7,497 nt of DNA from Actinomycetota bacterium (lineage in GTDB: Bacteria > Actinomycetota > Thermoleophilia > Gaiellales > Gaiellaceae), in contig JACCTQ010000076.1 of the NCBI GenBank assembly GCA_013812265.1, positions 1-7,497 on the forward strand, given 5' to 3'. The notes beneath the pieces were generated by a model, which was given only the letters and a program-made list of their open reading frames with translations, had not been told where the DNA came from and searched no databases. The position numbers and the translations under genes were made by a program. Positions 1-5,590 of the stretch are shown here, piece after piece. Numbering within the stretch: position 1 is the first letter of the stretch; each line of letters opens with the position of its first letter.

Positions 1-1
1 A

Positions 2-223
2 AGGCTCGTCCACGAGGCGCTCGAAAAGAGCGGCAACCACGGGCAAGTGCCGTCGGAGTGGGAGTTCAGGACCGAGGACGGGCGCCTGCTCGAGCAGCAC
101 CAGACCGTGGCCCAGGCCGGCATCCACAGCGCGTTCGGGCCGTGGCCGTGGAGCACGTCCGGGTCCATGTCCCCGCCGTTCGGCCACACGATCGTACCGA
201 GCTCCTCGTCCACACGCACCTGA
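2..223 (+). pseudogene. C-terminal fragment of a DUF2604-like (ubiquitin-like) protein
   Basis: Frame 2 is open from the left edge to TGA at 221-223. Its first ~43 codons read like the second half of the DUF2604 family: an LVHEALEKSGNHGQ segment, then SEWEFRTEDGRLLEQ, then VAQAGIHS. DUF2604 proteins are beta-grasp, ubiquitin-like proteins known from predicted bacterial ubiquitin-type conjugation operons. The family normally continues with a TLFLS-type strand and ends in a Gly-Gly tail. Here the similarity stops near position 130 and the frame runs into DNA that reads as DUF2442 on the other strand, so the tail is missing. I read it as a 3'-truncated remnant; the 5' half lies outside the window. 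The family call is from recalled consensus, not an alignment. Confidence 0.45.
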
Positions 224-465
224 CGGAAGAGCTCCGGGTCGACGCGGAGAGGCTCGAACACCGGTCCCCACAACTCTGCTTCGAGATCGACCTCGCGTAC
301 GGTGCCGTCGTCGAAGCCGAGCCGGAGCGCGAAGCCTTCGAGCGGCTCGACCGTGCGAATACGTGCTGTGTCCGAAGCTCCCCCGGCAAGGGGCTCTAGC
401 GTCTCGATCACGATCTGTGCTTCGTGCTCGGCGTAGATCGCGTGGAAGTGCGGAAGGTGGGACCA
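139..465 (-). pseudogene. DUF4160-DUF2442 fused remnant
   Basis: On the minus strand, one frame opens after a TGA at 468-466 and reads SHLPHFHAIYAEHEAQIVIE, the conserved PHFHxxYxEHEAxI core of DUF4160. It then passes directly into a nearly complete DUF2442 domain with LEGFALRLGFDDGTVREVDL, GPVFEPLR, LFRQVRVDEELGTIVWPNG and DPDVLHG, ending about 139. DUF4160 and DUF2442 genes are commonly adjacent in bacteria and are suspected toxin-antitoxin or mobile-element accessory genes. Here the N-terminus and C-terminal helix of DUF4160 are absent, so the two domains are joined by what looks like an in-frame deletion. No ATG or Shine-Dalgarno sequence supports a start; the only nearby candidate is GTG at 411. 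The frame has no stop before the left edge, running antisense through the DUF2604 fragment. Most likely decayed; a short expressed DUF2442 protein from GTG cannot be excluded. Confidence 0.6.
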
Positions 466-560
466 TCATCTCGCGTCGCCAGACGGGGGATGCAGCTTGG
501 CGCTCGAGCCGCTGTCGGGGGTCTACGCGGGGGTCAATGCGATCGTCGTCGCCCCCAAAC

Positions 561-603
561 GGTAGCCGTTGGGTAGCGCGTCGATAGCGCCCGACGAGAC
601 CAT
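561..603 (+). promoter_or_regulatory. SARP-type promoter: three 11-bp-spaced heptads plus -10 (array A)
   Basis: Three direct heptads, GGTAGCC (561-567), GGTAGCG (572-578) and GATAGCG (583-589), are separated by exactly 4 bp, giving an 11-bp period that places them on one face of the helix. Exactly 8 bp follow the last heptad, then GACCAT (598-603), a weak -10-like hexamer. SARP activators bind direct heptad repeats of this period overlapping the -35 region, 8 bp before the -10. The predicted transcript would have a leader of roughly 70 nt and encode the secreted protein starting at 678. The same consensus, GRTAGCN, recurs in array B. Confidence 0.65.
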
Positions 604-677
604 CGAGCGGGAGACAGAACAAGAAATGGATCGCGTAAGTGCCATAGGAGCGATACGGGGTCGGAACAGGAGGAGGC

Positions 678-1127
678 ATGAGGAAGAGGTTCGTACTAGG
701 GTCGCTAGCCGCAGCGGTCATGGCGGTGCTTGCGTTTGTGGGAGCGGCCGTGGCCTCGCCGCCACAACCGGTCACGATCACGGTTCCCACAACGATCGAG
801 CCGGGAGCAGTCGACAACTTCACCTCGAATGATGGGGTTATCTGCTTGTCGGGAACGGTCTCCACGGAGGTCAGACACTTCGTCGGCTTTCAGAGCGGCA
901 ACCAGGCGCAAATCCTTCTGGTCAAGCACTTCGTGTGCGATGCGGGCACGTTCGACCTCCTGCTACGCGCGACGCTCGATTTCACTACGAGCGACACGGT
1001 TGGAACCTGGACGGTCATAGGCGGCACCGGCGACTACGCCAGGCTGCATGGGGCTGGAAAACTTACCGGTGAGGGGATGGGCGCAATCGTGCTGGACGAG
1101 TACACCGGCACGATGCACATCGACTAG
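678..1127 (+). CDS. Small secreted protein of unknown function
   Basis: This encodes a 149-residue protein. The N-terminus is a classical Sec signal peptide: MRKR, a hydrophobic stretch at about 6-23, and an AVA/S cleavage site after residue 26. The mature part (about 123 residues) is rich in beta-forming and small residues and has two cysteines (56 and 87) that could form a disulfide. A GTWTVIGGTGDYARLHGAGKL segment near 109-129 resembles the glycine-rich GGTGxYAxLxGxG repeat of DUF3224 and other small secreted beta-barrel proteins, but I cannot assign a family firmly. The start is supported by a very strong Shine-Dalgarno run, GGAGGAGG at 669-676, just before the ATG; it is only one base from the start codon, though the upstream part of the run gives normal spacing. 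It is monocistronic: array A lies upstream and a terminator-like hairpin follows the stop. By promoter similarity it is a candidate target of the SARP encoded at 2734-4344. Confidence 0.85.
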   Translation: MRKRFVLGSLAAAVMAVLAFVGAAVASPPQPVTITVPTTIEPGAVDNFTSNDGVICLSGTVSTEVRHFVGFQSGNQAQILLVKHFVCDAGTFDLLLRATLDFTTSDTVGTWTVIGGTGDYARLHGAGKLTGEGMGAIVLDEYTGTMHID

Positions 1128-1153
1128 AGATCGGCCGGCTGTCGCGAGCGGCG

Positions 1154-1185
1154 CGCCGGCACCGCCCTCAGCGGTGTCGGCGTTT
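1154..1185 (+). terminator. Rho-independent terminator-like hairpin
   Basis: A 12-bp GC-rich stem (1154-1165 paired with 1171-1182, containing one G-U pair) closes a 5-nt loop CCTCA and is followed by TTT at 1183-1185. It lies 26 bp after the stop of the secreted-protein gene and about 100 bp before the kinase start, so it should insulate the two units. The T-tract is short, as is usual in high-GC actinobacteria. Confidence 0.7.
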
Positions 1186-1252
1186 CGCCACGCTGAGAAG
1201 CGCCCTGGCGAGGCGTAGCAGATCGGCTCGACCGCCGGTCCCTGGAAAACTT

Positions 1253-1274
1253 GTCAGCCGCGTGCGAAGCTGAC
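1253..1274. repeat. Perfect 6-bp inverted repeat just before the kinase start
   Basis: GTCAGC (1253-1258) and GCTGAC (1269-1274) form a perfect inverted repeat with a 10-bp spacer, ending 8 bp before the kinase ATG. It could be a dimeric repressor site or a weak RNA hairpin around the ribosome-binding region. A 6-bp repeat can also arise by chance, so only the structure is claimed. Confidence 0.35.
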
Positions 1275-1282
1275 GGCAAGCG

Positions 1283-2737
1283 ATGCCATCGGACGTTCGC
1301 CCCGGCGCGGTTCTTGCCGGTTTTCGCCTGGAGTCGCTCATTGGCCAGGGAGCCATGGGCGCCGTCTACCTGGCGGAGGACAGCGAGACCGGACGTCGTG
1401 TCGCGCTGAAGCTCCTCACCGCGGAGCTGACCGAGGACGAGCGCTTCCGTCAGAGATTCATGAGGGAAGCGGAGATCGCCGCGAGCCTCGACCATCCCCA
1501 CATCGTCCCGACGCTTACCTTCGGGGAAGAGAACGGTCGCCTCTACCTGGCAATGACCTACGTGGAAGGCTCGGATCTACGCCAGCTGCTCCGCCGCGAG
1601 GGCCGGCTCGAGGCGACGCGCACCGTTCGCCTGATTGCACAAGTCGCTGATGCTCTCGACGCCGCGCATGCGGCGGGGCTCATCCACCGGGACGTGAAGC
1701 CTGGCAACATCCTCGTTACCGGAGCGCCCGGCGAGGAGCATGCCTTTGTATGCGATTTCGGCCTCGCCCGGCACGTGTCCTCGGTCAGAAGCCTGACGGG
1801 TGACCGCGGCTTTGTCGGGACGATCGACTACGTTCCGCCCGAGCAGATCGCGGGTGGCCAGATCGACCGCCGGGCCGACGTCTACTCGCTGGGCTGCGTG
1901 CTCTACGAGTGTCTGACGGGAGAGCGCCCGTTCGAGCGTGAGAGCGAGCTCGCTCTCATCTACGCCCATCTCAACGACACGGCGCCGCCCATCACCGAGC
2001 TGAGCCCCGAGCTCCCGGAGGCACTCGACGGCGTGGTTGCCACCGCGCTGGCCAAGGCGCCTGACGTCAGGTACGCGAGCTGCGGGGAGCTCGTCGCGGC
2101 GGCCCGGGCGGCGCTCGCCGGCAAGCCGTACGGACGCCGTTCGCGACGCCGACGTCGATCGGTCGTGGCGACCGTCGCGCTACTCGCCGCAGCTGGCGTC
2201 GCAATTGGCGGATACCTGACGACTCGAGAGGAGACTTCGACGGCCGGTCCCCCGGCGATCACCCAGACCTCCATCGCGGGTGCCAGGCTCGGCCGCACGG
2301 ACGCTGCTTACAAGAAGCAGTTCGGCGGGTACAGGGAGTTCCAGCTCACAGAGTCGGATCCTCCGATTCCGGGGCTCGCGTTCGGGCAGCCCGAGGTCGC
2401 GGTTTATTTTCGCGCAAACCCCGAGCGCGCCGACATCATCACCACCTGGAACAGGCGTCTCCGCACGGCCGCCGGGATCGGACCGTGCTCGACGATCAAG
2501 GAGATGAAGGAGGTGTATGGCGACGCCGTACAGCCGTCACCGTACGGAACCTCCCCGGACGGGAAGACCGTGATCTCGTGGGTCGTCGGCCAAAACCTGC
2601 TGTTCTCCACGCAGAATCACAAGACGATTTCTGTAGTCACGCTGTACAGGGGGCCGGGTACCAATACCAACCGCGAGCCCGGAACCCCGCAGTCCTACGC
2701 GAACTTCGTCGCCGCGCTGGAAACGCCCTGCATCTAG
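1283..2737 (+). CDS. Transmembrane Ser/Thr protein kinase (PknB/AfsK-like) with extracytoplasmic domain
   Basis: This 484-residue protein is a complete Hanks-type kinase. The kinase domain spans about 14-275: glycine loop GQGAMGAVYLAED (21-33), catalytic Lys43 in ALKLL, alphaC Glu62 in FMREAE, catalytic loop HRDVKPGN (135-142) with Asp137, DFG at 158-160, activation loop with candidate phosphoacceptors Thr172 and Thr180, and PPEQ (185-188) in place of the usual APE. A basic linker (RRSRRRRRS, about 285-293) precedes one membrane helix (about 294-312), giving an inside kinase and outside C-terminus. The outer domain (about 325-484) begins with an AGARLGRTDAAYKKQFG segment recalling the LGxT pattern of BamE-like proteins, and carries two cysteines (402, 483). 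There are no PASTA repeats, so the ligand is unknown. The Shine-Dalgarno match is poor (GGCAAG), but ATG 1283 leaves a normal N-terminus before the glycine loop. It converges with the SARP gene. In Streptomyces the kinase AfsK phosphorylates the SARP-containing AfsR, a possible precedent. Confidence 0.95.
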   Translation: MPSDVRPGAVLAGFRLESLIGQGAMGAVYLAEDSETGRRVALKLLTAELTEDERFRQRFMREAEIAASLDHPHIVPTLTFGEENGRLYLAMTYVEGSDLRQLLRREGRLEATRTVRLIAQVADALDAAHAAGLIHRDVKPGNILVTGAPGEEHAFVCDFGLARHVSSVRSLTGDRGFVGTIDYVPPEQIAGGQIDRRADVYSLGCVLYECLTGERPFERESELALIYAHLNDTAPPITELSPELPEALDGVVATALAKAPDVRYASCGELVAAARAALAGKPYGRRSRRRRRSVVATVALLAAAGVAIGGYLTTREETSTAGPPAITQTSIAGARLGRTDAAYKKQFGGYREFQLTESDPPIPGLAFGQPEVAVYFRANPERADIITTWNRRLRTAAGIGPCSTIKEMKEVYGDAVQPSPYGTSPDGKTVISWVVGQNLLFSTQNHKTISVVTLYRGPGTNTNREPGTPQSYANFVAALETPCI

Positions 2738-4344
2738 GGGGATGGGCCGCTTTCGATCGTCCACGTGAAGCGGCTCCGGCTTCCGGTGGGAGCAAGCCCG
2801 CTCGGTCGGGGGCCGCAGTGCACCAGCAGTGTCGCTCGACAACGGCGAACCAGCGCGCGCCGTGCGTCGCCGAGCCCTTCCCGGCGCCAGTTCGCCGGCA
2901 GACCCGTCACCACTATCGTTGCGCGCTCTGCGGCCCCGACGAGGGCGGCCGAGTCGGGGTCGACGAGCTGGGGCACGGCATCCACTCCGACAGCTCGCTG
3001 AACGGCCATGGACGCGTCGGCGAGCAGGCGGCTCGCGTCGCGTCGACCCCGTGGGACGTCCGCCCTGCTGCCGACCAGTCGCAGTGGGGTTCCGTTGCCG
3101 GAGGCCAGCGAGGCTCCTAGCTCGAGCGCCGCCCAGTCGTGTTCGTTCCCGGTGAACGGGACGCACACGCCGTCGCCGGATCCCCAGTCGACGCGCGGGC
3201 CAGTGAGCAGACCTACGTCGGCCGGCGATCCTTCGACGATCGACGCGACATCGTCCGGAAGGACGGCCGCATCGAGACTTGGCGTGTCCAAGAGGACGAG
3301 TTGGACGTCGTACGTCGCGGTCAGACGCAAGGCGTCGGCGACCGGATCGACAGTGGTGAACGCCGCGGTCCGCGCCTCGACACCGAGTGAGGCACGCCGC
3401 GCGCTGAGCGCGGCCGCCGCGGAGGGGAGCGACGTCTCGTCCGGCAGCAGTCGCGCGATCAGCAACGCGCGCCCGGGGAGCGCCGCGAGCGGCTCGGCGA
3501 CTGCGAAGAGTACATCGAGCCGCTCGTCGCCGGAAGGAAGGACGAGCACGATCCGGTCAGGCCCCGTGACCGGCCGTGTGGCGGCCACACCGCTTCCCAC
3601 GTCGAGGGAAGCGTCTTGGTTCAGGATCGCCCGCTCCAGCTCGCGGAGCTCGCGGCTGGGCTCGATCCCGAAGCCCCCGATGAGCCTCTCCCGCGTGCGA
3701 CGGTAGACGCCGAGGGCGTCAGCCTGGCGCCCTGACCGGTAGAGGGCGAGCATGAGCCGCGCGGCGAAGGGCTCGTGAAACGGATGTTGCGAGCTCAGCT
3801 CCTCGAGCTCTCCCACGAGCTCCCTGTGCCGTCCGAGGGCGAGCTCCGCGTCGACGCGGAGCTCGAGCGCCGCCAGCAGAATTTCCTCCAGCCGTCCGAT
3901 CGCGATCTGCGCGAACGGCTCCTGATCGAGGTCTCCAAGCACCGGGCCGCGCCAAAGGGCCAGGGCATCACGCTGGAGCTCGAACGCGGTCTCCGCCTCG
4001 TCCCGCGCAAGCGCACGGCCTGCTTCCTCCGTCAGGCGCTCGAACCGCTTCAGGTCGAGCTGCTCGGCCGCGACGCGGATCACATATCCAGGCGACCGCG
4101 TCTCGAGCCTCGCGTCCGGGCCGAGCACCCTGCGGAGCTCGGAGATCTGGCGGTGCACCTGCGTCGCCGCCGTGACGGGTGAGCGTCCTGCATAGAGCTG
4201 ATCGGCGATCCGGTCGATCGAGACGACCCGGTTCGCGTTGAGCAGCAGGATCGCGAGCGTCGCTCGCTGCTTCGGCCCGCCGAGCGCAAGCGGCCCTGCG
4301 TCCCCGACGACCTCGAGCGGCCCCAGGATCCGGAACTCGAGCAT
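2734..4344 (-). CDS. SARP-family transcriptional regulator (winged helix + BTAD) fused to USP-like domains
   Basis: This 536-residue protein opens with MLEFRILGPLEV, typical of SARP/AfsR regulators, which fixes the start. Residues about 1-92 are the OmpR-type winged helix (GGPKQRATLAILLLNANRVVS, then HRQISELRRVLG and the wing ending in SPGYVIRV). Residues about 97-245 are the bacterial transcriptional activation domain, with LWRGPVLGDL at 130-139 and HPFHEPFAARLMLALYRSGR around 187-206. The C-terminal ~270 residues look like two divergent universal-stress-protein-like units: about 263-383, and about 385-530 with DASRLLADASMAVQR, a strand ATIVVTGLP and a final SRFTWTI. No NB-ARC ATPase or TPR region is present, unlike AfsR. 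There is no clear Shine-Dalgarno sequence; TACCGT six bases before ATG suggests a leaderless transcript. Its start lies 9 bp from array B. It probably activates the promoters at 561 and 4353; the USP-like part may sense a nucleotide or serve in dimerisation, which is inference. Confidence 0.92.
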   Translation of the reverse strand: MLEFRILGPLEVVGDAGPLALGGPKQRATLAILLLNANRVVSIDRIADQLYAGRSPVTAATQVHRQISELRRVLGPDARLETRSPGYVIRVAAEQLDLKRFERLTEEAGRALARDEAETAFELQRDALALWRGPVLGDLDQEPFAQIAIGRLEEILLAALELRVDAELALGRHRELVGELEELSSQHPFHEPFAARLMLALYRSGRQADALGVYRRTRERLIGGFGIEPSRELRELERAILNQDASLDVGSGVAATRPVTGPDRIVLVLPSGDERLDVLFAVAEPLAALPGRALLIARLLPDETSLPSAAAALSARRASLGVEARTAAFTTVDPVADALRLTATYDVQLVLLDTPSLDAAVLPDDVASIVEGSPADVGLLTGPRVDWGSGDGVCVPFTGNEHDWAALELGASLASGNGTPLRLVGSRADVPRGRRDASRLLADASMAVQRAVGVDAVPQLVDPDSAALVGAAERATIVVTGLPANWRREGLGDARRALVRRCRATLLVHCGPRPSGLAPTGSRSRFTWTIESGPSP

Positions 4345-4350
4345 CGCCGG

Positions 4351-4356
4351 ACGGTA
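4351..4356 (-). promoter_or_regulatory. Possible leaderless -10 element of the SARP gene
   Basis: Read on the minus strand this is TACCGT, matching the TAnnnT pattern common in actinobacterial -10 elements, with 6 bp to the SARP ATG at 4344. That spacing fits transcription starting at the A of the ATG. It overlaps the first heptad of array B by 4 bp, which would permit negative autoregulation. No -35 is evident; the call rests on spacing and the lack of a Shine-Dalgarno sequence. Confidence 0.3.
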
Positions 4357-4395
4357 GCCGCTCGATAGCTACCTGGTAGCGGCGTCTTCCAGGAT
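4353..4395 (+). promoter_or_regulatory. SARP-type promoter: three 11-bp-spaced heptads plus -10 (array B)
   Basis: Direct heptads GGTAGCC (4353-4359), GATAGCT (4364-4370) and GGTAGCG (4375-4381) are spaced by exactly 4 bp (11-bp period). Eight bp follow, then CAGGAT (4390-4395) as a -10-like hexamer. Heptad sequence, period, heptad number and distance to the -10 are the same as in array A, with spacer sequences that differ, so the similarity is not a simple copied block. It points toward the secreted-protein gene at 4454 (leader about 50 nt) and begins 9 bp upstream of the divergent SARP start codon, so occupancy could also affect SARP expression. Confidence 0.7.
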
Positions 4396-4453
4396 CAAAT
4401 CGATCCGGACGGCGTGTGCATCCCCGTCGCCCGTTCATTGAAGGAGGATCGAA

Positions 4454-5302
4454 ATGGGAGATCGACCCGTTCGTCTGGTTCGTTGGAAGAGCGTTCTGGT
4501 CGCGCTGGTCGTCGCCGCGTCGGCTTTGACGCCGGGGACGGCATCGCCCACGCGTGGATCCCCAGCGCAAGCGCAGTTCACGGTGAAGTCCAGTCTCGAC
4601 GGGAAGAGCGTTCTGCCGCATCGCATCGCTTGGCTCGCCTCCCCGTCGCTCGGAAGGAGCAAGGTGGCGCGGGTCGACTTCCTGATCGATGGCCTCGTTC
4701 GCTGGACGGAACGCAACCCGCCGTATCGCTACGCCAATGATGACGGATTCCTCGTCACAACCTGGCTCACAGCGGGCCGCCACCGCTTCCAGGTGCGAGC
4801 GACGGCCAAGGATGGCAGCGTCGCGACGAAGACCGTCGTCGCCCGGGTCCCAGCCGCTCCGCCGCCCCCGGTGGAGATCGCGGGCACATGGCAACGCACG
4901 ATCGACACGTCGGAGGCTCCGAAGCCGGGGTCCAAGGACAACCCAACCTTTACCTTTTCACCTTCAGGCCTCTACCGCATCACCTTCGAAAAGCGCTGGA
5001 TCAACGACCGGTTCCCGGGGAAGTTTGTCTACCCGGCCAGCAACAAGACCGGCAAGGGCTTCACGTTCCAGTCCGACTACACGGCAACGTCGAAGCTGCT
5101 GCACGTCCGGGGCGCGGTCATCTTCCGCCCATACAGCGACAAGGTCGCTGGAGGCGGAGCTTGGTGCCACTTCGGCGGGCCCGCCGCGTCCTACCGCTGG
5201 ACCGTGAGCGACAGAAAACTGACGCTCTCTCCAGTCGGCGGCAAGGACGCATGCGGCATCCGGGGATTCATCTGGACGGGCGAATGGACGCGCGTTGGCT
5301 AA
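4454..5302 (+). CDS. Secreted protein, Ig-like domain plus GTW-type beta-rich domain (paralogue 1)
   Basis: This 282-residue protein has a positively charged N-terminus, a hydrophobic core (about 13-25) and a likely signal-peptidase site at GTA/S (30) or AQA/Q (40). Residues about 41-132 form an Ig-like (cadherin or Big type) module: QFTVKSSLDGKSVLPHRI, RVDFLIDGLVRWTERNPPY, LVTTWLTAGRHRFQVRA. This pattern is seen in extracellular Ig-like modules with a VxFLIDGxxxW strand. A proline-rich linker (134-139) leads to a second domain (about 143-282) starting with GTW, as in lipocalin-like barrels, and ending YRWTVSDRKLTLSP, DACGIR, WTGEWTRVG. Cys238 and Cys267 are conserved in the paralogue at 5591 and probably form a disulfide. 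AAGGAGG at 4441-4447 supports the start. There is no lipobox and no catalytic motif; a binding or surface role is more likely than an enzyme. Array B lies directly upstream. Confidence 0.85.
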   Translation: MGDRPVRLVRWKSVLVALVVAASALTPGTASPTRGSPAQAQFTVKSSLDGKSVLPHRIAWLASPSLGRSKVARVDFLIDGLVRWTERNPPYRYANDDGFLVTTWLTAGRHRFQVRATAKDGSVATKTVVARVPAAPPPPVEIAGTWQRTIDTSEAPKPGSKDNPTFTFSPSGLYRITFEKRWINDRFPGKFVYPASNKTGKGFTFQSDYTATSKLLHVRGAVIFRPYSDKVAGGGAWCHFGGPAASYRWTVSDRKLTLSPVGGKDACGIRGFIWTGEWTRVG

Positions 5303-5372
5303 CACTGATGCGACCTCCGCTGCGAGCCGGACGTACATCTCGAGCTCGGACTGTCCCGCGGCGGCGGTCAGT

Positions 5373-5447
5373 GCTCCAGATCTCACCATCTACTCCCACG
5401 CGGGGTCGCGGCCGGTGACCATTCCCCGCGATCGCGGGACGGCCTGA
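5373..5447 (+). pseudogene. Possible remnant of a HicA-like toxin C-terminus
   Basis: In one + frame, the codons ending at TGA 5445-5447 read PDLTIYSHAGSRPVTIP followed by RDRGTA. This recalls the HPDGRxVTIPxHG strand of HicA mRNA-interferase toxins, but the catalytic glycine/histidine helix upstream and the C-terminal GTLRxIL helix are absent and there is no start or ribosome-binding site. The stretch is short and high-GC DNA gives many open frames, so this is only a weak suggestion of gene debris between the two paralogues. Confidence 0.2.
5425..5438. repeat. Perfect 14-bp palindrome
   Basis: CCCGCGATCGCGGG is a perfect palindrome with no spacer, located 123 bp after the stop of paralogue 1 and about 150 bp before paralogue 2. 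It could be a binding site for a symmetric dimer, or part of a weak terminator together with flanking GGCCG/CGGCC. No T-tract follows. Function unknown. Confidence 0.4.
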
Positions 5448-5470
5448 GCACCGGGCGTGCCAGCGGAAGC

Positions 5471-5515
5471 CTTAGCAATCAATCAGCGTGCGCGTGGCTG
5501 AGCCCGTTTTAGGAT
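5471..5515 (+). promoter_or_regulatory. Candidate promoter of paralogue 2, with a degenerate heptad array
   Basis: TAGGAT (5510-5515) is a good -10-like hexamer, 75 bp before the ATG at 5591. Upstream, CTTAGCA (5471-5477), ATCAGCG (5482-5488) and CGTGGCT (5493-5499) keep the 11-bp period of arrays A and B but match GRTAGCN only partially, and the distance to the -10 is 10 rather than 8 bp. The -10 is reasonably supported; the SARP site is speculative and rests partly on the gene being a paralogue of the array-B target. Confidence 0.3.
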
Positions 5516-5590
5516 GCCGTTGCGCGTTCTTGCGAACCGCCGGCTCCGGCATGGCGGCGTGTCTTCAGAACACTCCGAAGGAGGCAAGAG

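Noticed and set aside
58..399. Open frame of 113 codons on + from GTG 58
   Set aside because: It is a shadow of the DUF2442 remnant on the opposite strand; arginine/proline-rich composition without motifs.
479..562. Plus-strand frame ending SGVYAGVNAIVVAPKR before TAG
   Set aside because: It looks protein-like at its end but is too short, has no start and matches no family I recognise; it could be gene debris, but this is unsupported.
1253..1281. Three AGC-containing heptads before the kinase that could be a further SARP array
   Set aside because: The spacing between AGC cores is 12 then 11 bp, the heptads do not match GRTAGCN, no -10 follows, and the run abuts the start codon.
3008..3706. 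Long + frame of 232 codons within the SARP gene
   Set aside because: Ser/Arg-rich low-complexity translation antisense to a clearly conserved regulator; a composition artefact.
4964..5389. Open minus-strand frame of 141 codons antisense to paralogue 1
   Set aside because: It overlaps a well-supported secreted-protein gene, has no convincing Shine-Dalgarno sequence or known motif, and is typical of antisense open frames in GC-rich DNA.
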